DNA from: Haemophilus parainfluenzae
GTDB taxonomy: Bacteria; Pseudomonadota; Gammaproteobacteria; Enterobacterales; Pasteurellaceae
Reading direction: 5' to 3'
Assembly (NCBI GenBank): GCA_018381425.1
Contig: JAGZRY010000024.1
Span: 1 to 14,293, forward strand
DNA: 14,293 nt
Shown: positions 1 through 8,631 of the stretch, in pieces
Position numbering within the stretch: the first letter of the stretch is position 1
How the letters are laid out: each line of letters opens with the position of its first letter
Position numbers and translations under genes: made by a program
The notes under the pieces: model-generated
Databases searched by the model: none
What the model was told of the DNA's origin: nothing
The model's input: the letters and a program-made list of their open reading frames with translations, nothing else

Positions 1-72
1 TAATTCAGTTGCATTAATACCAATACCGGCAGATTTGAGTTGTTGATTAAGTTCAGTTTGGGAAATTGTCAT
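1..72 (-). CDS. YgfB/UPF0149-family protein, N-terminal fragment
   Basis: The first 24 codons of a gene that runs off the left edge of the window. They read MTISQTELNQQLKSAGIGIN and then ATEL. This resembles, from memory, the start of the Haemophilus UPF0149 (YgfB/YecA-like) protein, where a similar 'LNQQLKSAGIG.NATELHG' stretch opens the helical domain. The start is ATG at 72, preceded by TAGG about seven bases upstream as a modest ribosome binding site. It lies behind the groEL terminator and so probably has its own promoter, but I could not pick out a convincing one. The function is not well defined: YgfB is a small cytoplasmic regulator-like protein in other gamma-proteobacteria. The family call rests on a short N-terminus only. 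Confidence 0.6.
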   Translation of the reverse strand, partial: MTISQTELNQQLKSAGIGINATEL

Positions 73-120
73 TGTTATACCTATAAAATCATCGAAAACC
101 ATTAAAGTGTAGCACCACAC

Positions 121-167
121 AAATAAAAATGCGATCGCATTTCTATAAAGAAAAACGATCGCACTTT
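121..167 (-). terminator. rho-independent terminator of groESL
   Basis: Read on the minus strand just after the groEL stop, AAAGTGCGATCG (167-156) pairs with CGATCGCATTTT (137-126). This gives a stem of about 12 pairs including one G-T wobble, with an 18-base loop, followed by TTTTTATTT. The right arm sits inside a perfect 16-base palindrome. The left arm contains AAGTGCGAT, one base away from the uptake signal. Confidence 0.8.
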
Positions 168-184
168 CTTTTGCAAAGGGGGAA

Positions 185-1843
<1,659 letters not shown>

Positions 1844-1853
1844 TTAATTTAAA

Positions 1854-2144
1854 TTATTCCACAATCGCCAAAATATCGTTTTCAGAAATGATTAACACTT
1901 CTTCACCATCGATTTTTTCACTTTTCACGCCATAACCATCATTGAAAATGACTGTATCGCCAACTTTTACATCTAAAGGTTGAACGGTACCATTTTCTAA
2001 AATACGACCTTTACCCACTGCCAATACTTTCGCACGGGTTGATTTAGTCGCCGCTGAACCGGTTAATACGATACCGCCAGCTGAACGAGTTTCTACTTCT
2101 TCACGTTTAATGATTACACGATCGTGTAAAGGACGAATATTCAT
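1854..2144 (-). CDS. groES: GroES, 10-kDa co-chaperonin
   Basis: The heptameric lid of the GroEL chamber. At 96 residues it is the normal family size. The N-terminal [10 protein letters not shown] is typical. The GroEL-binding mobile loop is clear as [15 protein letters not shown] (about residues 18-32), including the Ile-Val-Leu triplet (25-27) that docks on GroEL. The ATG at 2144 is preceded by AAGGAA about eight bases upstream. It is the first gene of the heat-shock operon, followed by groEL after a short gap that holds the groEL ribosome binding site. The urease operon starts divergently from the same intergenic region. Identification is certain. Confidence 0.98.
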   Translation of the reverse strand: MNIRPLHDRVIIKREEVETRSAGGIVLTGSAATKSTRAKVLAVGKGRILENGTVQPLDVKVGDTVIFNDGYGVKSEKIDGEEVLIISENDILAIVE

Positions 2145-2181
2145 GATTAATTTCCTTCTTAAAATTAGTTAATGCACTCCC

Positions 2182-2212
2182 TATATAAGGAGGATTTTTA
2201 TGATTTCAAGGG
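2182..2212 (-). promoter_or_regulatory. sigma-32 heat-shock promoter of groESL
   Basis: On the minus strand, CCCTTGAAA (-35, core CTTGAAA at 2210-2204) is separated by 12 bases from TCCTTATAT (-10, 2191-2183). The spacing equals that of the E. coli groE promoter (CTTGAAG, 12 bases, CCCCATTT). The -10 is a looser match to the CCCCAT-type consensus. Transcription would begin about 30-40 bases before the groES start. No CIRCE repeat is visible, which fits sigma-32 rather than HrcA control. Confidence 0.78.
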
Positions 2213-2312
2213 GGATTATTAAAAAAATCTAATAAAATATTTTTCCTATTCTGTCGTTTTTTACGTAAAATTCGGCTCATCTTGCATAATAAACAAAAAA
2301 AGGAATAACAAT

Positions 2313-2615
2313 ATGCATTTAACATCAAGAGAACAAGAGAAATTGATGCTCTTTTTAGCCGGTGAGCTTGCGGCAAAACGCAAAGCGCGTGGTGTAAAAT
2401 TAAACTATCCAGAGGCAATCGCGTACATTGCCAGCCATTTACAAGAAGCGGCAAGAGATGGCATGAGTGTGGCAGAAGTCATGCAATATGGTGCAACGCT
2501 ACTCACTGTTAAAGATGTGATGGAAGGTGTGGCAGAAATGGTTCATGAAGTCCAGATTGAAGCGACTTTCCCCGATGGTACAAAGCTTGTTACCGTGCAT
2601 AATCCAATCAGATAA
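2313..2615 (+). CDS. ureA: urease gamma subunit UreA
   Basis: The small structural subunit of the cytoplasmic nickel urease (UreABC trimers), which hydrolyses urea to ammonia and carbamate. The 100 residues are the standard length. The N-terminal [20 protein letters not shown], the following [18 protein letters not shown], and a C-terminus ending in [15 protein letters not shown] are all family hallmarks. The ATG at 2313 follows AAAGGA by about eight bases. It is the first gene of the ure operon and divergent from groES. The operon promoter must lie in 2216-2300, but only a weak candidate is visible (TTTACG near 2260, CATAAT at 2285-2290, 19-base spacer). A REP-type hairpin pair, not a gene, separates it from ureB. 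Confidence 0.98.
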   Translation: MHLTSREQEKLMLFLAGELAAKRKARGVKLNYPEAIAYIASHLQEAARDGMSVAEVMQYGATLLTVKDVMEGVAEMVHEVQIEATFPDGTKLVTVHNPIR

Positions 2616-2617
2616 CC

Positions 2618-2677
2618 GTAGGGTGGGCTTTAGCCCACCAAATAAAAATATCAATGGTGGGCTAAAGCCCACCCTAC
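2618..2677. repeat. REP doublet (BIME-like inverted pair) between ureA and ureB
   Basis: Two perfect 23-base inverted copies (2618-2640 and 2655-2677) with a 14-base AT-rich spacer. Each copy begins with GTAG and then forms its own hairpin, GGTGGGC-TTTA-GCCCACC. This is the layout of REP elements mobilised or maintained by RAYT (TnpA-REP) proteins. The two copies can also pair with each other into a 23-bp stem. The element begins three bases after the ureA stop codon and ends just before the ureB ribosome binding site (AAGGA at about 2678). Confidence 0.85.
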
Positions 2678-2690
2678 AAGGAACCAAGAT

Positions 2691-2996
2691 ATGATCCCAG
2701 GCGAATATCAATTAGCTGAAGGCGATATTCTCGCTAATGTCGGCAGAAAAACCGTAAAAATCGAAGTAACCAATTCAGGCGACCGCCCAATTCAAGTTGG
2801 CTCGCATTACCATTTTTTTGAAACCAATAATGCCCTTAAATTTGACCGCACTTTGGCACGCGGTATGCGTTTGAATGTGCCTTCAGGCAATGCGGTGCGT
2901 TTCGAACCGGGCGAAGCCAAAACGGTTGAGTTAGTGGCTTTTGGTGGTAACCAAATCATTTACGGTTTCCATAATCAAATTGATGGCAAATTATAA
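2691..2996 (+). CDS. ureB: urease beta subunit UreB
   Basis: The second small structural subunit of urease. At 101 residues it has the usual length for the separate-subunit (enterobacterial) type. The start [20 protein letters not shown], and further on [19 protein letters not shown] and [16 protein letters not shown], are the conserved beta-barrel core. The ATG at 2691 has AAGGA about eight bases upstream, located directly after the REP doublet. UreA and UreB are not fused here, unlike in Helicobacter. An exact uptake signal lies within the gene. It is followed by ureC after 11 bases. Identification is certain. Confidence 0.98.
   Translation: MIPGEYQLAEGDILANVGRKTVKIEVTNSGDRPIQVGSHYHFFETNNALKFDRTLARGMRLNVPSGNAVRFEPGEAKTVELVAFGGNQIIYGFHNQIDGKL
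2845..2853 (-). other. DNA uptake signal (exact, with extended flank)
   Basis: AAGTGCGGT on the minus strand in the context AAAGTGCGGTCAAATTT, a near-perfect match to the extended Haemophilus signal. It lies inside ureB. Confidence 0.9.
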
Positions 2997-3007
2997 GGTA
3001 GGGCAAA

Positions 3008-4726
3008 ATGGCATTAACAATTTCAAGAGCACAATATGTAGCAACTTATGGTCCAACCATTGGCGATAAAGTTCGTTTAGGCGATACCAATTTATGGGCA
3101 ACCATTGAACAAGATTTATTAACCAAAGGCGATGAGTGTAAATTTGGTGGCGGTAAAAGCGTGCGCGACGGCATGGCACAAAGTGGCACAGCAACTCGTG
3201 ACAATCCAAATGTATTGGATTTTGTCATTACCAACGTGATGATCATTGATGCGAAATTAGGCATTATCAAAGCCGACATTGGTATTCGCGATGGGCGTAT
3301 TGTCGGTATTGGACAAGCGGGTAACCCTGACACCATGGATAACGTCACGCCAAATATGATTATCGGTGCAAGCACAGAAGTGCATAATGGTGCACATTTA
3401 ATTGCAACCGCTGGCGGTATTGATACCCACATTCACTTTATTTGCCCTCAACAAGCACAACATGCGATTGAAAGTGGGGTTACCACGCTAATTGGTGGCG
3501 GAACAGGCCCCGCTGACGGTACACACGCGACCACTTGTACACCTGGTGCATGGTATATGGAACGTATGTTCCAAGCGGCAGAAGCCTTGCCTGTAAACGT
3601 CGGATTTTTTGGTAAAGGCAACTGTTCAACCCTAGATCCGCTACGCGAACAAATTGAAGCGGGCGCATTAGGTTTAAAAATCCACGAAGACTGGGGCGCA
3701 ACCCCTGCAGTAATTGATTCGGCATTAAAAGTCGCAGATGAAATGGATATTCAAGTGGCAATTCACACCGACACGCTAAATGAAAGTGGCTTCTTAGAAG
3801 ATACTATGAAAGCGATTGATGGACGTGTGATTCACACCTTCCACACAGAAGGCGCGGGTGGCGGTCATGCACCTGACATCATTAAAGCAGCGATGTATCC
3901 AAACGTATTGCCTGCTTCAACCAACCCGACTCGTCCATTTACGAAAAACACCATTGATGAACATTTAGATATGTTGATGGTTTGCCATCACTTAGATAAA
4001 CGTGTACCAGAAGACGTAGCATTTGCTGATAGCCGTATCCGCCCTGAAACCATTGCAGCAGAAGATATTTTGCATGACATGGGTGTTTTCTCAATTATGA
4101 GTTCTGACTCTCAAGCAATGGGACGTATTGGCGAAGTTGTTATTCGTACATGGCAAACGGCAGATAAAATGAAAATGCAACGTGGCGAGCTAGGCAATGA
4201 AGGAAACGATAACTTCCGTATTAAACGCTACATCGCGAAATATACTATCAACCCAGCGATTACACATGGTATTGCGGATCATATTGGTTCGTTAGAAGTG
4301 GGCAAAATTGCAGATATCGTGTTATGGAAACCGATGTTCTTTGGCGTAAAACCAGAAGTGGTCATTAAAAAAGGCTTTATTAGCTACGCCAAAATGGGCG
4401 ATCCAAATGCCTCAATTCCAACGCCACAGCCAGTGTTCTATCGCCCAATGTATGGCGCACAAGGCTTAGCAACCGCACAAACAGCGGTATTCTTTGTTTC
4501 ACAAGCCGCTGAAAAAGCCGATATTCGTGCAAAATTCGGTTTACACAAAGAAACCATTGCAGTGAAAGGCTGCCGCAGCGTGGGTAAAAAAGATCTTGTT
4601 CACAACAATGCAACACCTGAAATTACAGTGGATCCAGAGCGCTATGAAGTACGTGTAGATGGTGAGCTCATTACCTGCGAACCCGTGGATACGGTGCCAT
4701 TAGGTCAACGATATTTTATGTTCTAA
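3008..4726 (+). CDS. ureC: urease alpha subunit UreC (catalytic)
   Basis: The catalytic, di-nickel subunit of urease, an amidohydrolase-fold protein. The 572 residues are within the usual range. All active-site residues can be placed by their motifs, at Klebsiella numbering plus seven. The nickel ligands are His141 and His143 (IDTHIHF), His253 (IHTDT), His279 (HTFHTEG) and Asp367 (SSDSQAMGR). The carbamylated lysine is Lys224 (GLKIHEDWG), with His226 nearby. Cys326-His327 (VCHHLD) form the mobile flap. The enzyme should therefore be active once matured by UreEFGD. The ATG at 3008 follows AAGGTAGGG. A YibF-like GST gene comes next instead of ureE, which is unusual. No frameshift or missing key residue is seen. 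Confidence 0.98.
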   Translation: MALTISRAQYVATYGPTIGDKVRLGDTNLWATIEQDLLTKGDECKFGGGKSVRDGMAQSGTATRDNPNVLDFVITNVMIIDAKLGIIKADIGIRDGRIVGIGQAGNPDTMDNVTPNMIIGASTEVHNGAHLIATAGGIDTHIHFICPQQAQHAIESGVTTLIGGGTGPADGTHATTCTPGAWYMERMFQAAEALPVNVGFFGKGNCSTLDPLREQIEAGALGLKIHEDWGATPAVIDSALKVADEMDIQVAIHTDTLNESGFLEDTMKAIDGRVIHTFHTEGAGGGHAPDIIKAAMYPNVLPASTNPTRPFTKNTIDEHLDMLMVCHHLDKRVPEDVAFADSRIRPETIAAEDILHDMGVFSIMSSDSQAMGRIGEVVIRTWQTADKMKMQRGELGNEGNDNFRIKRYIAKYTINPAITHGIADHIGSLEVGKIADIVLWKPMFFGVKPEVVIKKGFISYAKMGDPNASIPTPQPVFYRPMYGAQGLATAQTAVFFVSQAAEKADIRAKFGLHKETIAVKGCRSVGKKDLVHNNATPEITVDPERYEVRVDGELITCEPVDTVPLGQRYFMF

Positions 4727-4732
4727 GTAGAA

Positions 4733-4741
4733 AAGAGCGGT
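4733..4741 (+). other. uptake-signal variant AAGAGCGGT
   Basis: One mismatch (T to A at position 4) from the uptake signal, followed by CAAATTTT as in the extended consensus. It sits between the ureC stop and the ribosome binding site of the GST gene. It is probably a decayed or weakly active signal. Confidence 0.4.
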
Positions 4742-4763
4742 CAAATTTTAAGGAGAATTTACA

Positions 4764-5384
4764 ATGAAACTTTGGTACTCCACCACCAGTCCGTATGTAC
4801 GTAAAGTGCTGGTAACGTTGAAATATCAACAACTCTTAGACAAAATAGAGCTGATTAAAATTGGTTCATCATTTGATGCAAGTTCTCCGCATAATCAGGC
4901 AAATCCTCTGGGTAGAGTGCCAGCGTTAGAACGTAATTGTGGCAACTGGCTTTATGGCAGTTTGCTCATTTGCGAATATCTCGACCAAAAAGGCAAGGTT
5001 GAGCCTAAACTCATTCTCGAAAGTGGCAAGCCACGTTGGGCAGCGTTAGCGTTGCATAATTTAGCCGATGGCATTATGGAAAACACCGTGCCGATGATGG
5101 CTGAAAAAATGCTTCGCCCTGAAAGTGAATGGTGGACAGCTCGCCATCAACAACTAACTGAACGCAATCGTCAAAGTTTTGCAAGACTTGAGCAAGACTT
5201 AAAACCGTTTGGCACGGAATTAAACATTGGTACGTTAACGGCGGTTACAGTCATTGATTGGTTCTTGTTTAGAGCAGAAAAAATTGGATTAGATCTTGCA
5301 AAAGAATTTCCAAATTTAACCGCTTGGGCAGCAGAGATGAATGAAAAATATGAGGTTTTAAGAGAAACAAAGCCAACTTTGTAA
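4764..5384 (+). CDS. glutathione S-transferase family protein, YibF-like
   Basis: A 206-residue cytoplasmic protein with a thioredoxin-like N-terminal domain (about 1-80) and an all-helical C-terminal domain. The start MKLWYSTTSPYVRKVL, with Ser9-Pro10, and the later LADGIMENTV resemble E. coli YibF. NPLGRVPAL carries the cis-proline (Pro53) that helps bind glutathione. The usual Asp/Glu-Ser glutathione-contact pair appears as Gly65-Ser66 (YGSLLICEYL), so glutathione binding may be altered. The ATG at 4764 has AAGGAG about eight bases upstream. It lies 37 bases after ureC, in the same direction, inside the urease operon, and is likely cotranscribed. No role in urease maturation is known for this family. 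A role in nickel or thiol handling would be speculation. The true substrate is unknown. Confidence 0.88.
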   Translation: MKLWYSTTSPYVRKVLVTLKYQQLLDKIELIKIGSSFDASSPHNQANPLGRVPALERNCGNWLYGSLLICEYLDQKGKVEPKLILESGKPRWAALALHNLADGIMENTVPMMAEKMLRPESEWWTARHQQLTERNRQSFARLEQDLKPFGTELNIGTLTAVTVIDWFLFRAEKIGLDLAKEFPNLTAWAAEMNEKYEVLRETKPTL

Positions 5385-5442
5385 CCATTTTTTGGCGTTA
5401 CGAAATTGGTCTAAATAACCTAATTTCTCTGTTTTTTCTTCT

Positions 5443-5599
5443 GCCAAATCTCCCCTACCCCTCTTTGCTAAAGAGGGAGGGGGACGAGCGAGATTTTATA
5501 TCATTGTTCTACTTTGATATGGCAAATATAAATGTGTCAGATGACAGCAAATTTATAAGGAAAATCCCTCTTTATCAAAGAGGGGCGGGGAGATTGGGC
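5443..5599. mobile_element. MITE-like element with about 35-base inverted ends, before ureE
   Basis: The left end (5443-5478) and right end (5565-5599) are inverted copies of each other, about 33 of 36 positions alike. Each begins, reading inward, with GCCMAATCTCCCC and contains its own hairpin, CCTCTTT-loop-AAAGAGG. The 86-base interior is AT-rich and holds no gene. This structure resembles non-autonomous inverted-repeat elements. No target-site duplication is obvious. It fills most of the 251-base gap between the GST gene and ureE. A weak promoter-like pair (TTGTTC at 5504, TATAAA at 5527, 17-base spacer) faces ureE from inside it. Confidence 0.72.
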
Positions 5600-5635
5600 A
5601 ACCTTAATTAGCGAAAGAAAATAAGTAATACAAAA

Positions 5636-6193
5636 ATGAAAATCCTCACCCCCATTCTGCCTATTATGGATACCATTTTAGGCGACTTAGTTAGCCTCCA
5701 AACTGAAGGCAAGATTACACATCAAACGATTGAACGCGTGGCATTGCAGTGGTATGAGAGTGAGCGCAATATTTTACGTAAAACCACTAATACGGGGCGT
5801 GAAGTCGCCTTTCGCTTACTCAAAGAGGGGCAACGCTTGAAACACGATGATGTAGTGTTTATCAGTGATGAGTTGGTGATTGTGTTCGAAATCTTGCCAA
5901 GCGAAGTAATTGTGCTTTCGCCGAAAACCTTGCCAGAAATGGCTCGCGCTTGTTATGAGATCGGTAATAAACATTCGCCACTCTTTTTAGATGGTGATGA
6001 AGTGACATTACCTTACGATAAGCCGATGTTTGAATGGCTACAAGCGGCTGGATTTCATCCTCAAAAAGCAGAACGCCGTTTAAGCCAAGCTTTGCGTGCC
6101 AATTCGGCACAAGGACACGGGCATTCGCACAGTCATTCGCATGATCATCACGGATATCATCATCACGGAGACGGCAATTGGCATCAACATTAA
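5636..6193 (+). CDS. ureE: urease accessory protein UreE (nickel metallochaperone)
   Basis: A cytoplasmic dimer that carries nickel to the UreG/UreF/UreD-apourease complex. It has 185 residues. The N-terminal peptide-binding domain covers about residues 1-75 and includes NTGREVAFRLLKEGQRLKHD. The metal-binding domain follows, with the conserved YEIGNKHSPLF (His about 105) and GFHPQKAERR. The C-terminal 26 residues are His-rich (GHGHSHSHSHDHHGYHHHG and onward), a nickel-storage tail of the Klebsiella type. The ATG at 5636 lacks a strong ribosome binding site (only AAGTAA nearby). Family length and the N-terminal MKIL.PILP still favour it over the internal ATG at 5666. The gene overlaps ureF by 16 bases. 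It follows the inverted-repeat element rather than ureC. Confidence 0.96.
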   Translation: MKILTPILPIMDTILGDLVSLQTEGKITHQTIERVALQWYESERNILRKTTNTGREVAFRLLKEGQRLKHDDVVFISDELVIVFEILPSEVIVLSPKTLPEMARACYEIGNKHSPLFLDGDEVTLPYDKPMFEWLQAAGFHPQKAERRLSQALRANSAQGHGHSHSHSHDHHGYHHHGDGNWHQH

Positions 6194-6885
6194 ACCGAAG
6201 TCTGGCAGATTTAGGCGCATTGTTGCACTTGGTTGACCCGACTTTGCCAATCGGGGGCTTTAACCATTCAAACGGTTTAGAAACCTTTGTTCAACAAGGT
6301 GTTGTTTCGACAAAACCAAGCTTAGAAGAATATGTGCAAACTCAGCTTTTGCAAAACTGGGTGTATAACGATGGCGCTTATCTTTCGCTCGCATTTGAAG
6401 CCATGGCTACCAATGATTTTGACCGTTTGTGCGAATTAGATCATTCGCTATCTGCGACCAAAATTGCACGAGAAAGTCGAGAAGGCAGTTTTAAACTCGG
6501 CGTGCGGTTATTAAAAATTTTTATCCGCTATGAACAACACCCAATGTTGAGCCAATTTCAGCAAGCGATTCAAAATAAAACCGTGCAAGGCTATTTCCCG
6601 ATTGTGTTTGCTATGGTGGCGCAAGCAATGGGGCTCAGCAAAGCGGATACCCTGTATGCGTTTTACTACAATGCGGCAGTTGGTACCATTACCAATGGCG
6701 TGAAACTCATTCCGCTTAGTCAAATGGATGGGCAAGATATTTTGTTCGATTTACGAGCATCTCTTGTTCAAGCAGTGGAATTAAGTTTAGAACCCGATTT
6801 AGATTGGGTTGGTGCTGCAACGCTTGCGAATGATATACGAGCAATGCAACACGAAGTACTTTATACGCGACTTTATATGTCGTAA
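6178..6885 (+). CDS. ureF: urease accessory protein UreF
   Basis: A helical cytoplasmic protein that binds UreD and UreG and gates GTP-dependent nickel insertion. It has 235 residues from a TTG start at 6178, within the usual range. Conserved stretches include LLHLVDPTLPIGGFNHSNGLE near the N-terminus, ARESREGSFKLGVRLL in the middle and AVGTITNGVKLIPLSQ later. TTG is chosen because GGAG (6167-6170) lies seven bases upstream and no ATG occurs before the conserved LLHLVDPTLP stretch. The ribosome binding site falls within the His-rich tail codons of ureE, and the genes overlap by 16 bases, which suggests translational coupling. An 84-base gap then leads to ureG. Confidence 0.95.
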   Translation: MASTLNRSLADLGALLHLVDPTLPIGGFNHSNGLETFVQQGVVSTKPSLEEYVQTQLLQNWVYNDGAYLSLAFEAMATNDFDRLCELDHSLSATKIARESREGSFKLGVRLLKIFIRYEQHPMLSQFQQAIQNKTVQGYFPIVFAMVAQAMGLSKADTLYAFYYNAAVGTITNGVKLIPLSQMDGQDILFDLRASLVQAVELSLEPDLDWVGAATLANDIRAMQHEVLYTRLYMS

Positions 6886-6892
6886 GAGCGGT
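6884..6892 (+). other. uptake-signal variant AAGAGCGGT
   Basis: One mismatch from the uptake signal, overlapping the ureF stop codon, followed by CATTTTTT. It is the same T-to-A variant as found after ureC and after aspA. Confidence 0.4.
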
Positions 6893-6969
6893 CATTTTTT
6901 ATTGAGATTTTACTATTACAGAAGTGCTTATGGGCTTTTTCTGTGATCATCAAAAACGAAAGGAACATT

Positions 6970-7605
6970 ATGCGTAACTACATTAAAATTGGCGTGGCAG
7001 GCCCCGTTGGCGCGGGCAAAACTGCCTTAATTGAAAAACTCACTCGCGAAATGGCGAGTAAATATAGCGTGGCAGTAATTACTAACGATATTTACACCCA
7101 AGAAGATGCGGAATTTTTAACGAAAAATAGCCTACTTCCGCCTGAGCGAATTATGGGCGTGGAAACGGGCGGTTGCCCACATACGGCAATTCGTGAAGAT
7201 GCGTCTATGAACTTAGAAGCAGTCGATGAAATGGTCGCACGCTTCCCTGATGTAGAAATCGTCTTTATCGAATCGGGTGGTGATAACTTATCTGCCACCT
7301 TTAGCCCTGATTTAGCAGATGTGACTATTTTCGTGATTGACGTCGCACAAGGCGAAAAAATCCCGCGTAAAGGTGGTCCTGGCATCACCCGTTCTGATTT
7401 ATTAGTGATTAACAAAACTGACCTAGCGCCATTCGTTGGAGCTGATTTAAGCGTTATGGAAAGCGATGCACGCCGTATGCGTAACGGTCAACCGTTTATT
7501 TTTACCAATTTAATGAAAAAAGAAAATCTCGATGGCGTGATTGGCTGGATTGAAAAATATGCTTTATTGAAAAATATAGAAGAACCTAAAGCCTTAGTGA
7601 GATAA
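6970..7605 (+). CDS. ureG: urease accessory GTPase UreG
   Basis: The SIMIBI-class GTPase that delivers nickel to apo-urease together with UreE, UreF and UreD. It has 211 residues from the ATG at 6970. Motifs: P-loop GPVGAGKT (11-18), the nickel-binding Cys-Pro-His (69-71), [17 protein letters not shown] (101-117) and the guanine-specificity NKTD (149-152 region). The ATG at 6970 is preferred because AAAGGA sits about six bases upstream and family members begin [10 protein letters not shown]. An in-frame GTG at 6943 would add nine unconserved residues and has no ribosome binding site. It is followed after 53 bases by ureD. No defect is seen. Confidence 0.97.
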   Translation: MRNYIKIGVAGPVGAGKTALIEKLTREMASKYSVAVITNDIYTQEDAEFLTKNSLLPPERIMGVETGGCPHTAIREDASMNLEAVDEMVARFPDVEIVFIESGGDNLSATFSPDLADVTIFVIDVAQGEKIPRKGGPGITRSDLLVINKTDLAPFVGADLSVMESDARRMRNGQPFIFTNLMKKENLDGVIGWIEKYALLKNIEEPKALVR

Positions 7606-7608
7606 AGC

Positions 7609-7636
7609 ACTCTCCTCTCTTCTTTTGAGGAGGGGG
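7609..7636. repeat. small hairpin remnant between ureG and ureD
   Basis: CTCCTC and GAGGAG flank a nine-base pyrimidine loop and are followed by GGGGAATTTT. The composition recalls the end arms of the element before ureE, but it is too short to assign. The T-run is weak, so I do not call it a terminator. It may affect mRNA stability. Confidence 0.35.
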
Positions 7637-7658
7637 AATTTTACAAATTTAATCGATT

Positions 7659-8471
7659 ATGAACAGTACGCTCAAACTCTCAACTAAACTTTCTCCAAGC
7701 GGTAAAACTCAGCTTGCGGAATATTTTGCCACCCCACCTTTCAAAGTGATTACGTTACCTGCTTATGCGGATGCTTGGACAAATGGACTTAATGCCATTC
7801 AGATGTCTTCTTCGCCAGGGCTCTTATCTGGGGATCGTATCGATATTCAAATAACACTCGCAGAATCGACCGCACTTTCTTTAAATACGCAAGCTTTTAC
7901 CCGTGTTCAGGCAATGAATGAAGGCGATTTTGCTGAACAAAACACGTTCATTCAGCTTGAAGAGAATAGCCGTTTATTTTATTTGCCCCACCCATTGGTA
8001 TTGCATAAGGATTCTGCATTTAAACAAAAAACATTCATCAATATGCAACCTAAGAGCACCCTGATTTATGGTGAAATAGTAGCAATTGGTCGAGTAGCAA
8101 ATAATGAACGTTTGGAATTTCGTCAATTTTCTTCTCATCTGAAAGTTCAGCTTTTGCAAAATAACGAGCAAACTAAACCGCTTGTTTTGGATTGTATTCA
8201 ATGGCAACCAGCACAAATGAAATTGACCGCATTAAGCCAAATGGAAGGGTTCTCACATCAAGGATCGTTGGTTTATCTCAATTTGCAGAAAACACCAACT
8301 GAAGTTAAACAAATCGTCCAAACACTTCAACAGCAGGAAAGTGAAAAATCTCTACTTATTGGCGTTTCTCAATTAAATGAAGGCGGACTTATTGTACGAA
8401 TGCTTGGTCATCGTGCTGAGCTCATTCAAAAGCTCTTTGAGAAGATCGGTAAGCAACTAAAATCAGCATAA
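7659..8471 (+). CDS. ureD: urease accessory protein UreD (UreH)
   Basis: The accessory protein that docks directly on apo-urease and forms the nickel-passage complex with UreF and UreG. It is called UreH in Haemophilus. It has 270 residues, normal length. Family features include SSSPGLLSGDRIDIQITLAE (about residues 50-69), NTQAFTRVQ, and YLPHPLVLHKDSAFKQ in the middle. The ATG at 7659 lacks a close ribosome binding site: the purine-rich GAGGAGGGGG lies about 20 bases upstream. No better start is seen, since the conserved core begins early. It is the last urease gene. No clear terminator follows. Its 3' gap leads to the aspA promoter. One exact uptake signal lies inside. Confidence 0.95.
   Translation: MNSTLKLSTKLSPSGKTQLAEYFATPPFKVITLPAYADAWTNGLNAIQMSSSPGLLSGDRIDIQITLAESTALSLNTQAFTRVQAMNEGDFAEQNTFIQLEENSRLFYLPHPLVLHKDSAFKQKTFINMQPKSTLIYGEIVAIGRVANNERLEFRQFSSHLKVQLLQNNEQTKPLVLDCIQWQPAQMKLTALSQMEGFSHQGSLVYLNLQKTPTEVKQIVQTLQQQESEKSLLIGVSQLNEGGLIVRMLGHRAELIQKLFEKIGKQLKSA
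7869..7877 (-). other. DNA uptake signal (exact 9-mer)
   Basis: AAAGTGCGGTCGATTC on the minus strand inside ureD. The core is exact and the flank partially consensus. Confidence 0.85.
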
Positions 8472-8551
8472 AATTAATATTGCCAAGTGATGTTTTCCCT
8501 AAAAAAACTTATGCGAGAAATGAAAATATCTCTTAGATGTCTTATCTGAAA

Positions 8552-8567
8552 CGTGATCCAAGTCAAA
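8552..8567 (+). promoter_or_regulatory. CRP/FNR-like operator of aspA
   Basis: CGTGATCCAAGTCAAA. Read as CRP (TGTGA-N6-TCACA) it matches four of five bases in each half. Read as FNR (TTGAT-N4-ATCAA) it is GTGAT-CCAA-GTCAA, again four of five in each half. Both share the centre 8559.5, which is -41.5 from the start predicted by the TATAAT at 8589-8594, the class II activator position. The -35 hexamer is poor, as expected for an activated promoter. Confidence 0.7.
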
Positions 8568-8588
8568 TTTATTTTCTCTGTAAATTCC

Positions 8589-8594
8589 TATAAT
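8589..8594 (+). promoter_or_regulatory. aspA promoter -10 element
   Basis: A perfect TATAAT about 38 bases before the aspA start codon. The 17-base-upstream hexamer (AATTTA) is a poor -35, so activation from the operator centred at 8559.5 is likely needed. Predicted start about 8601. Confidence 0.7.
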
Positions 8595-8631
8595 TACCTC
8601 AAATTAATTAACAACCAAAAAGGTGATTAAA

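Noticed and set aside
131..138. GCGATCGC, the cyanobacterial HIP1 octamer
   Set aside because: A single copy inside a terminator stem. The genes are Pasteurellaceae-like, so it is a coincidence.
2260..2290. ureA promoter candidate TTTACG / CATAAT
   Set aside because: The 19-base spacer and partial hexamers are too weak for an AT-rich gap. Not listed as a feature.
2206..2454. Minus-strand frame across the groES-ureA gap
   Set aside because: It runs antisense through the start of ureA and over the sigma-32 promoter, with no family resemblance.
5443..5599. CRISPR-like array
   Set aside because: Only two copies, inverted rather than direct, with one interior segment and no cas genes.
6943..6969. 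Longer GTG start for ureG (and GTG 8623 for aspA, TTG 12086 for rnhB, TTG 13263 for lpxB)
   Set aside because: Each adds residues not typical of the family and lacks a ribosome binding site or overlaps one. The downstream ATG is well placed in all four.
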